Of a stretch of 64,000 nt of DNA, positions 1 to 12,586 are shown piece by piece. This DNA comes from Colius striatus. Taxonomy: Eukaryota > Chordata > Aves > Coliiformes > Coliidae. Position 1 is the stretch's first letter, and every line of letters begins with the position of its first letter. The stretch covers positions 31,836,664 to 31,900,663 of the forward strand of contig NC_084768.1 in NCBI RefSeq assembly GCF_028858725.1, in the 5' to 3' direction. The translations under genes were made by a program, and so were the position numbers. The notes under the pieces were generated by a model. That model saw nothing but the letters and a program-made list of their open reading frames with translations. It did not search any database and was not told the origin of the DNA.

Positions 1-3000
1 TTGCTTGAAAAATTAAGCTGATGAAAGATTTCTAAAAACATGCATCAAGGGAAATCAAAGATTTTCAGGATCAAAATGACTGAATACAGAGAGAGTTCAC
101 CAAGTGTTTTTCACAACCTATTAAAATCTTGCATAGAATTGAGCTGCCCGAGAGGATGCAAGCTGAGTGCTATCACAGTCCTTTTCATCAGAGAAAGATG
201 GGAGAGAATGTTCCTAAGCAGGTATCTACACACTGAAAAAACCCCTGACCTCCTGTTTCTGACTAACTCTTCAAACCAGAACCCCCTGGGGTACAGCAGC
301 ACAGTAGTCCCGTGTCAGTTAGCCCACAGGAGCAATGGAAACTTTAACTGCCAATGACAGTTATATTCAAGCTTGTAAAGAACAACACGTCAAAGCTGCA
401 GAGAGCAGTGATACCTTTGTCACCAGCTGTTAGTCATGTTCCAGCCTGTACATATATAGCCTGTACAGGTTTGCAGCTTCATGATATTAAAATATTTCTG
501 AAATCCTGGAGGAGATATTAAACACAAGCAAATGCATATAGACTGCAGAAATTGAAATGTTGGCATTGATTTTCAGAAATAGGGACTTCCCTTTGGTGGC
601 TCAAGGCTTTATGTGCTTTGTGGTCAGGGTCAAGAGAATCGCTCTCTGTATTTGCAGTTCAACTTGGCACTGAAGTAGCAAATAAACTTTGCTTGTGGCT
701 GCTCTCCAAAGCAAACAGAACTTTTATCTCTACTTGAAACTTTTATTAAAGCAATGAATATCACATCTAGTATTTATAAATTCCTTCTATCCTGCACTAA
801 AATGGACTATACAGAGGATCATTTGGGTAACTGGTTCAAACTGAATCCCAGGTCAGAGGAAAAATTGTGCATGGCACACTGTGTTAGGCTGGAGGGGTGA
901 TCAGATCTTCTGCTCCTCTCTTCACCCTCTTAACTCTACAGTCTCTAGAAAAAGAATCTTGACTCAGGTACAGTTGTCCTGGGAGCCCAGCTCTGGCATG
1001 GTTCCTTTTCTTCTACTCCCAGTGAATCTCCTTTTAAAAGTCCTAATCTGCCCTGGAATCTGATTTCACATTTGAGTCAGGAAAATACTAGCTCATTCTT
1101 CCATTTATTCTACAATATGTGAATATGAACACATTTTTTTTCCTGATGCAATCAAAACTAATTAACACCCCAATGAAGGTATTGGGATCAATTTCTTGGA
1201 TATTTAACTCATATAAATCTTGGACTCTCTGTATATAGAAAGAGCATTTACTTGAAGCTGGATCCTTGATATTTGACACTTTTTCCAGCCATGGATGGGC
1301 TCCAGATATTTCCCTGACACATAAAAGAATTTTATTTGAATATTCTTACAGTGGTTGGAAGCATTTTTCAGCAAAGGACCTCACTCAGGATGATATATGT
1401 GGTGAACAGGCTTTCCAAATAATAATTCTTCACGAGCCTGTACTGTACTACCGTAAACTGATCATGTACATGTTAGAGCTGTTGCACTCAGCACAGATGT
1501 TCCACCAACAAAAGTGCTTCAAGCTGAGAAATTGCCTGCTATTAATCATACATTATTAAAAACCGCCTCTGTTTTAGCTATCAATCCATTGAAAAGCAGT
1601 TGATATCTATTGTTACTCTGAGAAAGTAGTGAAACTGATATAAATGTTACTGTGCAATGGAAGTAAAGTGAAAAGCAAACTCCTGGTTTTGTGTACAAAT
1701 AGGGGAGGCATTTTAGAGAACACCAGTGATAACTTCTTGTCTTCTGTTCCTTTCACAAAACAGAGCCAGACGTTTCAAGTGCAGGCAGGAGTTGAGTTGC
1801 TTGTGGAGACAGACTGAGCAACGCTCAGCTTTGTAGCACACATGCTCCCTTCTACATGACAGGGCAACTACAGTGGGTCTGCCCAGTAGCCCATGTCACA
1901 TTGCAGCTATATCAGCCCCAGTGGATGCTCCAGCACTTTAGGTCTCAACTAAAAACAGCAAAAAGGTTCAGAGAATGGGACAGAAATAATACAGAAGTGG
2001 TGCAACTTCCATTGGAAAAGTTGAATGAAAAACAGTTTGTGAAGAGAGGGATTTTCCTTCCACTAACGTGTGAGAAATGCACCTCTCATCATCCCCTGAT
2101 GAATGCAATCAGAAGCTACCATTGAATAACATGCATGGAAATATAGAAACAACAAAAGGTATTGGCTCATTTCCCCTCTTTTGTGCAGAATGTACAACTT
2201 TGGCTCCATTTTTTCCTTTCTGTTATAGTGCTGCCAATCCTGAATGAAAGAGCTTACGGATATATAAAAAGCTTTGGGTGGAAATGTAATACCTGCAGTC
2301 TTGTAATCTGTCATTTCTAAAAAACCAAAACACCATGCTTAGCCTTTTTAAATTGACATCTCCAGTTATGCCCCAACCACAAAAACTTGCCTATGCTATC
2401 ATGTGGATCCCAGCAATTACGGTTTGTTTCTGTGATCTTAACTGTATAAAATCTTCAAACAGTTGTTTTGAACAAAGCTTATTTCTATGTTCTTATTAAT
2501 CCTTTTAAGATAATTTTCTATGAATTCTATTATTTCAAATCAATAAGTTGGTATTTCAGACAGTGTTAAAAAGTAGGTAATTTAAAGAACACAATAATCC
2601 TGACTGGTTTTGTTTTAAATAATGAATTAGTAGGCAGCAGTGTTACAGGCATGCAAATATCTAAGTGAGGTCTGGTTGCCCTGTGGCCATCTCTATCCTG
2701 CACATACAGGTAACTCCTCTCTGAGCTGCTATAAAGGTGTATCCTCAGAGCTCAGCATGCCAAGCTCCACTGTCTCAGAATTCATCTGGGATGCACTGCG
2801 GTTTCTCGTGCTTCTGTCAGCTAAGATGACGGACCTCTATTATTAGCTAGTTTCTCCACGGTATATATTCTACTTCCTTGTTGCTTGCTATTTTTCCTTA
2901 CACAACACTGAGATCCTGCAGCAGTCTTGGTAACCAGAGGGATATTTGTTAATTTGCTTACATATACACCATATATTGAGTTAACAACACAGTGGGACTT

Positions 3001-6000
3001 TATTTTTTTGCAATATCTTCATTTAAAATTCAAACCATGACAGGATACAGGGAAACTGGAAGTCAGCTTTACTAAAGTAGTTTAACAGGATGCTTGGGTA
3101 CTTACCTAGCTTTACACAGTAATGGTCTGGTTCCTGATTAGCAGTGAAATTATTCAGATCACAAAATAAGTTCTGGGCCAATGTCTTTTCTTGAGATGAA
3201 AAAATGCAACAGAGGTCTGTACAAAATTATGGAGTCCTATTAATGACTGCTATTTCTAATTCCAGCTGAATTATGGATCCAAGTCTGAAAGCACAGTGTT
3301 TGCACGTCAGTCAAATGACTGATGAAATTAGTTGAGTGATGTAGGACCATAATTGTATCTAACTTCCAGGATCAGAAAGCTGAAAGGAAGATACATTCTG
3401 TGGTACCTGATTCCAACAGTTTCTGAGTTGTTAGTCATCATACCTAATTTCTGGGGGCAATCGTGTTTAAACGATATGAAGTGTGTTGATAAATAACTGA
3501 CAAGAATACAAATGGAAATAGGAGGCAATTGGCTAGAAACATCAGTGATTCTGACTCAATTGGTTCTGGCTGAGACTTTTCTTGATATATTCTTTCAGCA
3601 AGAAATGCCCATTAAAAATCCTGGGTGTCTGAAAAGTGCTAGGGTGACATTTGATGGCATTGGTCTTACATTCAGTTGTCAGTCATATTTGAAACAGAGA
3701 TATAAATGCAAATAAAAGCACAGTAATGACCAATCCAGGCAGTCAAGAGTGGTGTCAGATGGCTGGATGATAAAACAAGCTCAACAGAGTCATAAGATCC
3801 TCACATGCATTTTGCCTTTTAACAAATGTCTCTCTTCCTCCTTAAGCAACGCCAGGAGAAGCTATTTCAGAAGGTGGTGTGGGTAACACATACTTTCTCA
3901 ATGTAGCAACTGTTCTGTCTTTCCTGTCATGAGAATATATGGATTTCATTTTGTCACTGCTCAAGACTGAGAGCAATAGTGATGGTCTATCTGTTTTCAT
4001 GGAGGCAGAACAAGGTCTTTCAGGGGAAAAGAAGCCTCATTATTTGTGCCTTTAAAAATAAATATAGGTCTGAATAAATCACAGAATAGAAAATTTTAGA
4101 TAAATTCCTCTTAGCCTTTGACACTTTGTCTACATTTCCCTCATCTTCCAAGACAGATTTAATCAATAGCCCTCTTTGCTGCGTGCTGGTAAACGTCTGC
4201 ATAACTTCTAAGCCACAGGCATCCAGGACAGAGAGAAGGAACAAGCAGTACCTGGTTAAGGCAGAAAATAGCAAGTGTTTATGAAAGGTATGATGAAGGT
4301 TTTCATGAGGCACAGTTTATCCAACTGTGAAAATATTAGTTGGGATATTACTGAGCGAGTGCTCAGAGCTCTTTTGGCTGCTGACCAGGATAAATGGTCT
4401 GCAGATTAGTTACATATAGAGAAGACACAAAGAAACAAGAGAAATAAGACTCAAGAGAAAGCAGCATGTGGGTTGAAAGATTAATCCAGCATTTCCTGAG
4501 CCATTTTTCCCTGGCCCCTACTCCTCGGTGAACTCCACTCTTCTTCCTACCATCTCTTCTAATCCCTCCTTGCACTGTCTGGTGGGTTTATATCGTCTGC
4601 AGTTGCAAATATTATCATACCTTTTTCTTCAGGATGCCCTTTGGTTTGAGATAGAGTGGTGTGATGGCTAAGATAAAAAATAATTGCAACAGGGAGGGCA
4701 CAGGGTTCAACTGTGTATTTTAATGTGTGGTTTTTATTGCAAACACATCTGTTCTCTGTGAGCATTCATCATTTGTTTTACAATGAATTCATTTTTGTTA
4801 AGTAGATGCTCTTTATTTAGCTCTTCGACTGCAAAACAATGTTTTAAGATACCCTTGAAAATGCACATTCCTGTGTTGCAGTAACAATGACACAACACAA
4901 ATGGAATTGTATCCCTGTCAGAAGGAGAAATCCAAAGGAAAGGATTACAGTAGGGCTGCCACTATTAAAATTCCACTTTCATGCTTGTATTAGCCTATCC
5001 ACTAACTCTTCAAATTCAAGTATTTGGTCTGCTCTGCCATTCTAAACCATTGTGATGAATGTTCTCTTTAGTAGATACATTATACCTTTCTCACATCATC
5101 ATTTTGGGCGGCTTTCTCAAGTGACAGAAAAATTGCAAGCCCCTATCCTCATTCTTTGCCTGATTTCTGTTTAGATGGAATACTTTGATCACTCTATTCT
5201 TTCCAAACATCACATTTGTTACTTCCTAAAGGTATTATAATAAATATAGAATTCAGTACAAGTGTGGTATGAGATAATCTTTCAGCTAACCTAATTTCAT
5301 CAGCTATATAAAGTTATAATTGCAGCTGGGACAAAAGCCATGTATGGTTTTAATGCCAACTGCAACCGAGTTTTATGCCAAATTCCTCTTTCAGAAGTGA
5401 GTCCATTTATTTGTTTGAAGACTTAGGGGTGAGTCAGGGGACTGATGGTTTGGTTTTTTGGTTGGGTTTTTGTTTTCAAAACTGTGTGTCTACTTGATGT
5501 TATTTGGAAAGATCATTTGAGAGGCCCACAGGATCCTGAGCTCCTTCAGGCTTATTTTCTGGCATTAAATCTCTCTTACCAAATGCAAGCATTGAGTTGC
5601 ATTTCTACTTAGTAGCGCATTTTAGGCATTAAATTATCGGTTGCTAAATATTAAACTTGAAAAAGGAAATGGTCCTTTACATTTAGCTAAGGTTAGTTGG
5701 TGAAAATTGTAGATTTGAAAGCTGTAGTTCTATATTTATTCTAAAATGAATCCGCTAAACCACAAACAAATGGTTTTCTAGTCTCCTGCTTCTAGAAAAT
5801 CAAATAGAAGCTTGCAATTACTTGAACTGTGCACCATCTACCATAACATCTATTTGCATCCCACCTTCAGAGGAGCTAGAGGAATAGGTATGTCTGGGAA
5901 GTAGATTAGCATTCTTGAGGCTTAATTTATCTAAGAATAACTCTTCTTCTTAAAAATATAATTCATGATGTTATAATGAAGAAATGAGAAGCATTCACAA

Positions 6001-6900
6001 TGTGCTCTTACTTGAGCTCCTACTGTCAAAAACTCTGGCATCTAGCAGGAACAGGGAATCTTTCCAGTAGTTTGTTTGATTTTGAGCAGGTCTTTGGGAA
6101 AAAAAATCATTTCTTAGTTCCTCATAGATTCTGAATTTTTATATTGCTGTAACAGTTTCTCATCAAATGTCCAGGGAAAGCTATTTAAATAGGTTCCTCA
6201 GTAATACAAAGCATATAAAACTTAGAATGAGGACTAACATCCCTTACCAGAGGTTTTCTTAGTCTGGAAAGTTCAGAAAAGTGCATGCAGCATAGAAACC
6301 ATTTCCATGAGAGAGTATTGAACATTTCCTTAAGTCAGAGGAAGTGTTCTCATTGGTACAAAAAGGCAGCAAAATATCCCATCATCACTTGAAAAATAGT
6401 AGTATGCTTGTCTTCTGTTAGAGCCTACTCACACCTCTTCACTGTATCTGCTGTATGTACCCACTAGGAAAACTGGAAATAACAACTTTTCTCCCTTCTC
6501 ACAAAAGTATTTTTACCCAAAAGCAAAGTGTTTCAGTACCTTTTTGCAGACAGTTTAGACAAAGTACAAGAATTTGATTACATTGCTAGAAACACTATAG
6601 GCCAATAGGGCTTTTAAAACAAATGAGAAATGCTGACATTGTGAAAGTGATTGAACACCCAGCAAAGGCCTCAACTCAAGCTCTACCATACTTCAGTTAG
6701 TCTTGTTGGCATGTTTTCTTCTGCAGTTAATCTGTGCTCTATCTAATGGATAGTTGCTCCAGCTTGACATACCATTTGAGTACACATTTACATTCAGATT
6801 TACCTAGAGAAATCAAAATAAAAGTAAAACATGAGAAAACTAACAAATTTGGAAGAAAAATCAATGAAACCTCTTCTATTTCAGAATATACAGCTTTAAC
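1..6900. other. Gene-free AT-rich sequence
   Basis: No exon, RNA gene or recognisable repeat element seen. Open frames reach about 105 codons (40-357) but show no domain, no low-stop bias and no convincing start context. A G/T-rich low-complexity tract lies at about 5,448-5,480. Confidence 0.6.
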
Positions 6901-6907
6901 ATTGATA

Positions 6908-7245
6908 GAAGGATTTAGGTCCCATTCCTACCTCCCCGGACCAGTACTCCAGGGTAGTCTTTGACCACCCTGGGGTGCTTGACTGGGGAGGAGTATCTTG
7001 GGCTCCTCTACCATCTTCATTTTGTTCTTACTCCTCTTTTTTTTTTCTTTTCTACTTTTTACCTGCTTTTTTTTTTCCTTTTCTTCTTCCAAATTGTCTT
7101 GTTTGTGGAAATTTTTGTCTTTTTCTCAACCTGTTGGCCCCAGAGGTTACATCACATCATCTGACGATCCTCAAGTCTTTTGGACCTTGTTCATACCTCC
7201 CCAGCCCAGTACCCCAAGGTGGTCTTTGACCACTTTAGGCATAAA
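6908..7245 (+). repeat. Diverged direct repeat pair flanking a polypyrimidine tract
   Basis: A block near 6,920-6,970 (CTCCCCGGACCAGTACTCCA, then GTCTTTGACCAC) recurs 265 bp later at about 7,185-7,236 (CTCCCCAGCCCAGTACCCCA, then GTCTTTGACCAC). Between them is a T/C tract at about 7,030-7,092. The copies differ at many positions, so the duplication is old or was imperfect from the start. It directly precedes the 101-bp tandem repeat and probably belongs to the same retroviral remnant. Confidence 0.6.
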
Positions 7246-7623
7246 CGTGGCTTGGACCAGCCAGCTTAAATAAAGATGGTAGAGACAAGTTAATGCAGCT
7301 AGCAAGCTACTTCCAATTAGCAGAACCAGATGTTGCAAATTAATCAATTGGGCCCTGGGTGATCACATGGGTAGAAGCAGCATGGACAAGTTAATGTGGC
7401 TAGCAAGCTACTTCCAATTAGCAGAACCAGGTGTTGCAAATTAATCAATTGGGCCCTGGGTGATCACATGGGCAGAAGCAGCATATAAGGAGGTAGCTAG
7501 CAAAGGAAGGGTGGCTTTGAGTCAACTCTATTGGTTGCACTATGTTGCCTGTGTATGTTTCTGCATGTGCATTACCTAGATTCTCTCCATCTTTGAATGA
7601 ATATTGCTTGCACCACTACAACA
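7180..7623 (+). mobile_element. Probable LTR of an endogenous retrovirus (5' edge uncertain)
   Basis: The tandem 101-bp unit, a TATA box at 7484-7490 and a downstream R/U5-like stretch end at CACCACTACAACA (7623). This is followed one base later by TGGCACC, where a tRNA primer-binding site (always beginning TGG) would lie. The right edge is therefore reasonable and the left edge is a guess. No AATAAA signal survives in the R region. The family is not identified; plus-strand orientation is inferred from the TATA box and candidate primer site. Confidence 0.5.
7284..7484 (+). repeat. 101-bp tandem duplication (U3-like) in an ERV LTR remnant
   Basis: Two head-to-tail copies with a 101-bp period (7284-7384 and 7385-7484), differing at about four positions. 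Each holds GCAAATTAATCAATTGGGCC and TGATCACATGGG. The second copy runs straight into a TATA box (TATAAGG, 7484-7490). Duplicated enhancer units just upstream of TATA are a hallmark of gammaretroviral U3 regions. Confidence 0.85.
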
Positions 7624-8170
7624 GTGGCACCTGTTAAATCGCTATTTAAGAACAGGAATTTGAAATGTGTGGAAGAGAAGGCAAAATGGAGATCACCATG
7701 GAGATCCTGCAGTCCAGAAAAGACAGAAGGAGCAACACTGGACCAGAGACAGCCTTGAAGCCTGTGATGAGAAGTGGAGACCCCGTGATGGAAGGAGTGA
7801 AAGCTGGAGACTCAGGTGAGAGAGAGTAAGCAGTTTAGATTCCAAACCAGAAAAAACAAACTAGAGTTGTAGTGTTCTGTTAGAGTGGCCCGTCCAGGGC
7901 TGCCTGGTGTGTGGGAGACCCCGAGCTGGAGCAAGGGAGGGCTGGTGAGGAGCACTTCTCCTTGGGAGAGTGAGAGACATCAGGAAGGGACTGATTGCAC
8001 CCCCTATTCCCTGCCCCCAGCACTGCTTATGGGGAAAGGAGGTAATGATACCGGGCTCAGGACTCTGAGCTGGGGAAGAGAGAAGGGGTGGGGGAAAGGC
8101 ACGAGTTGTACTTCCATCATTTGCAGTACTCTGTATTATTTTTCCATTAGATAGTTCTGCTTATTATGTT
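7624..8170 (+). mobile_element. Leader-like internal sequence next to the ERV LTR
   Basis: Purine-rich, moderately GC-rich stretch after the candidate LTR end, with short repeated GGAGA-type words and a second TGG-led stretch (AGTGGCCCGTCCAGG, about 7884). It could be the untranslated leader of the same retrovirus or part of another insertion. It contains one open frame (7885-8154, 89 codons) that I do not recognise. No gag motif is seen. Confidence 0.3.
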
Positions 8171-10995
8171 TTAGTTTAAGGCAGATCAAATTAAGTCTCC
8201 TTTTCTTCCCCAAGATGAGTTGCCTGGTCTGTTTTGTTTGGGAGCATAAGCAGCAATGTAGCCCTCCTTGTCCTTCAGAGTTAAGTCAAGTATGTGGTAC
8301 TTAAGTTTAATCACAGTCTTTTGTCCCTGGATAGGCCTAAACCAGGAGAGACAAGTAAGGCAGTGCTTCTGAGATGAGAAAAACAAATAATCCAGGAAAA
8401 ACCAGAAAAGTAAACAAGCTATCAAGTGACAAATTCCCAGCATCCTGGAATCACAGGCTAAAAAGCAGCAGGTATGGAGCAACACAATCTGCATGGCCAA
8501 ACTGGGTTAATCACATTCTGTTAGGTTATAGGTAGGTTAATGAATTGTCATTCTCCATCAGTCAAAGGAATATTGTATAGAAACTGCAGTTTGATTTGGA
8601 TGAGGTGGAGATTAGAGGACCTGATTTTTAAGAGAGAACATCTATGAACATCTGTTCCACTGTGTCCCTTGGCAATTAAGGGTTGAAAAGGCAATTTTAA
8701 AATGAGGTGAGCTTGATGAGAATAATATTTGCCTGATAAACATAAAACTTCAGTGGTATTAGGCTGCTTCTTCTAAAAAGAATAATTCCAATTTTGGGAA
8801 TATCAACAAGTGTCTGTGAGTGAGGGTCCTATAGTAAAACTTGAGCCTTTTGTTTTTTTCCCCCATGCGATTTTTTTGTATGTACAGGTTATCCATGAAT
8901 GGGGCTGAACTGGTTAGGCTTGTGATTGCTTGCAAACAAAAGCAGGGAGGTAATTCAGCAAGACCTGCAGGAGGATATTTTGCTGTTTATTCTCCTGAGA
9001 ATACAAGACTGGAATATGGGAACTGGGGAGAAGATACCAAAATCATGTTTTCGAATCAGCAATTGTGTTAATAAGGCAAAAAGTAGTTGAAGGACGACAC
9101 GATCTCTTCAAGGACAACTTACTCTTGACAAGCCTCTGATGGTTATTCAAAATTACCTTACTCTCTAGGAAACCAGAAATATTTTCCAGGAGGACATGTT
9201 CTGCCTCTTTTTAGGCCAGCCTGGCAAGCCTGACCAGAATTCCTTGTATCATTTTCAAAGATGAGTGAAATCAATGTTTTTTTCTCAGTCACTGAGATGT
9301 TTTCTGATCTCTGCTGCTAAAGGTGACAGAGAGCACCCATGCATTAGTGTCAACCACCCTTCTCAGCAGTCTCAGAATTCTAGCCTGTCTGTGATTTGAA
9401 TAGGCTAAGTTTTCTCAAGAAAACCTCTGACTCAGTCTTCTTCCAGTACTGGTGTAAGTAATTTTGCTGTTCCAAGTTAATTTTATGCTTTAAATCTTCT
9501 TAAAACTGTTACCATTTGTATATTTCTGCAGCTTGGTTTTTTGTTCTGCCTTGGAACACAATTACATTTTACAGCACGAGGGAAGTTTTTGTGCTTGGAG
9601 TTTTTTAATGTTAAAACTCAGATATTTTTGAACAAATTCAAGGGGACTGAGAAAAGTTTCATTTCAATTGCAGTATGAATTTTAATTCATCGGCATTTTA
9701 TAAAGTGAGATTGTTTAATGTGTATTCTGTCTCAGATTGTTGTATGTTTTATTGCTTTTGGTAAAAGTTGTAAAGTGCCATAGTCAACCTTTGCAGCAAA
9801 CTCAAGTTGCAGCAGCCTCAGGTTCTATTTTTCTTTCTAGGTATGACCTAACTCATTCTGAAAGCAGCATGTCATTCTTGCACTTCTTTCAGTGGTGTCA
9901 AAAGGGCACTACTGAGGTGAAAATATGTTTCCAAATTATTTACTTGTTTAACTAAGTATTCATGCAATGGGAGAAGAGTAGTTTACTTCTCTTCTTCAAC
10001 TTCCTTTAACCTGGTGTTTCTGTTGGCACACGATTGTCAGACAGAGATGGATTCAGAAATATTCCACTTGCTTTCAAGTTGATAGCTACTTTCACAGGTT
10101 GTATGATGAAAACCTGTAAGAAAATGTGAAGATTTCCTCTAAAACAGTATTGAAGCAACTGTTATCTTTTTTGTAAAATGATGTGTAGGGAACTATATTT
10201 CCTCTCTTTCTCCTATATGCAGTGCTGCACCTGTAACATTTTCTTACCATCCCACAGCAGAGGAGAGTAAGCAAGCATATATGGCGTCTTTAGCTGTTGT
10301 CTGTATTCAATTCATTGCAATAATTTTTTACACTCCAAGTGGGACTAGTAGAATGAATCTTGCAGTAATTTGCACTTGCTGTTTTTTGACTTGCAGTGCC
10401 TGAGACAGTCTCACTTTTGCATTAGTGGAGGACCTGGAGCATTTACAGGACCAATGCAGCAGCCAGTATACTAGTACACTTTATGGCCTTTCACATTAAG
10501 CCTAGCTTGTTTATCAAAAGACTTTATAAAAAGTATTTCATTACTATTAATAGTTGTATCTCTCATGGAAAAAAATTCTACCAAAATTTCTTAGAACTTT
10601 GAATGTGACATCTGCTCTTTGCTCCACTGAAATCTTACTAGCCACCTCATTCTTTTCCTGTTCTTAATAGAAGGGAATACTTTTCTTCTTTCTGTCCATA
10701 CCCTTAGGGCTACTTATCATAAGGTTACTTCACATATTTCTTCTGTTTTGCCCTTTTCCAGTTTCAGGAACTAGATCTTTGGGTAACGATAAATACTAGA
10801 AAATACATTTTAAAAGCATGGAATTCTGACTGTGTGTGCTCTACTTATATTTAGGCATATTTGTATCACTTACCACATGCTGGATTTGCTATGTTGAGCA
10901 CTCAAACTTATTTCCTTAAATATTTTACTCTATCAAATTCCTTTTTTGTCTGTTAGCTTATGAGCACACCCTTACAAATTCCATTAGAACATTTA
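8171..10995. other. Gene-free AT-rich sequence
   Basis: No gene recognised. It contains a possible diverged inverted pair (8,186-8,300 against 8,945-9,060), described in the findings. The other open frames (for example 9,737-9,955) look like chance. Confidence 0.55.
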
Positions 10996-11076
10996 GAATC
11001 AGAGAATCATAGAATGGTAGGGGTTGGAAGGGAAGTTTAGAGATCATCCAGTCCAATCTCCCTGCAGAAGCAGGTT
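10996..11076 (-). mobile_element. CR1 LINE 3' end fragment
   Basis: About 80 bp of CR1 3' end in reverse orientation: the 8-mer tail (AGAATCATAGAATGG), then GGGGTTGGAAGGG and ATCATCCAGTCCAATC, stopping shortly after CAGAAGCAGG. It is severely 5'-truncated, as most CR1 copies are. Confidence 0.88.
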
Positions 11077-12512
11077 TGCATTTTTTTAAGCTAACTTTTT
11101 TAATATCTGCATATTAGCAAGAGTGTTCAAAAACTGGAGACAGAGAATCTTGATCCCCTGAGAAACTGCAACACTTAAGTTGCTCCATCTTCATGTAGAT
11201 GAGGAAAGAGAACCTTTTCAAAACTGAAGTTCCGAAGAATTCAACTTCAAAATATGAGTCTTTTCACATTTTTTGTGATATTCCTACAACTGAATAAGTT
11301 GGATTCTTTTTTTAATCTTGGGAAAGTGACCTGAAACTTTTTCTTCTTCTTTTGAACTGATTTTCAAATTCACCAAGGAATACTGCACTGTTGCACCCGC
11401 GGTAGTGTTGTGGCTCCAGAGCTTGCAAATCTTTTCTATATTATGTGAAAAACAGGACTCCCCAGTGGCCTCTGGAAGATGATAAATCTCAAAGCAATGT
11501 ACTGAGAGAGCAACACAGTTATGCAGTATGTTAGAGTGTTTAGAAATAACGGTTTAATTCAGATATGAAATAATCAGTTCTGCTCTGGGTCAAGTAGACT
11601 TTAAAGAGCTGAATTTCTTTTGAGTCTCCTCGTCTGGAAAAAGAACTTAAAAATTAACATCCATTAAAAAGTCTAGTAGAAGCTGGATAATCAATTGTAG
11701 AATACATTGTCATGTGAAATTTCCAGCCATTTCTAGTTTAAACATTGTATAAAATGCTGCCTCTGCCAATTAGACATGCATCAGTCCTTCAGCACAAAGC
11801 CTTTTCACAATGGGATGTTCTAATGCAAAAGGCACGGCATTTATGAAAAAAGCACTGGGTTTGCCAGGGTGAATATTTAGTTATTCTTTAGGTTGTTATT
11901 TGTGGGTTTATGAAAGAACAAATGTTTAAAAAGAGAGAAGGGCATTCTCTTGCAAGTAGAAAGGGACACAGATGATTACAACATGGAGTACAACTTAATT
12001 ATACATTCACTGCACCAAACGGACCACGGAAATATATAAAATAAATATATACATCCATTTTGAGAGTTAGAGCAGATGTTCATCTATTTGAAGGCCAACA
12101 GTTATCCCACCCCCTTAAAACCCTGCTGGAGGGAAAAAAATAACAAACAATCAAAAAAACCCACCAAACAAAGCCAAAAGAAGACACAGAGCCACTTTTC
12201 CTATATATGGCTCTCAGTTCCCCAGCTACTCAATGTGAGGCTTTTGGGTTAGGAAACAACCCAAAAGAGCTGAAAATGTTCATGAAATGCAGGTGACTGC
12301 TTTATGACACATTTCAACCATTGCATTACAAGAGTTTTGGAAATTGCCAAGCTGCAGTAAAAGCCACCCCCACCCCATCTTCTTTTTAAATGTCACCTCC
12401 AAAGCAAACAAAAAAACAAAGGAAGAAATGTTCTTCCTTTTATTAGGTAGAATTAAATATTAAATATTGCCCACAATATTGCAGCCAGAGTCCTCAGCCT
12501 AACAGGATTCAA
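11077..12512. other. Gene-free AT-rich sequence
   Basis: Nothing recognised except an A/C-rich low-complexity tract at about 12,128-12,175, the complement type of the G/T tracts seen elsewhere in the window. Confidence 0.55.
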
Positions 12513-12586
12513 ATCATAAAATCATAGAATGGTAGGGGTTGGAAGGGACCTTTAGAGACCATCTAGTCCAACTCCCCTGCATATGT
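12513..12586 (-). mobile_element. CR1 LINE 3' end fragment
   Basis: About 74 bp. Begins ATCATAAAATCATAGAATGG and continues with GGGTTGGAAGGGACCTTTAG and CATCTAGTCCAAC. It is 5'-truncated, with the sense strand on minus. It closely resembles the copies at 10,996 and 63,645, so they probably belong to the same or neighbouring subfamilies. Confidence 0.88.

Noticed and set aside
8186..8500. 104-codon minus-strand open frame as a gene
   Set aside because: No start or splice context and no domain; kept only as part of a possible inverted repeat pair.
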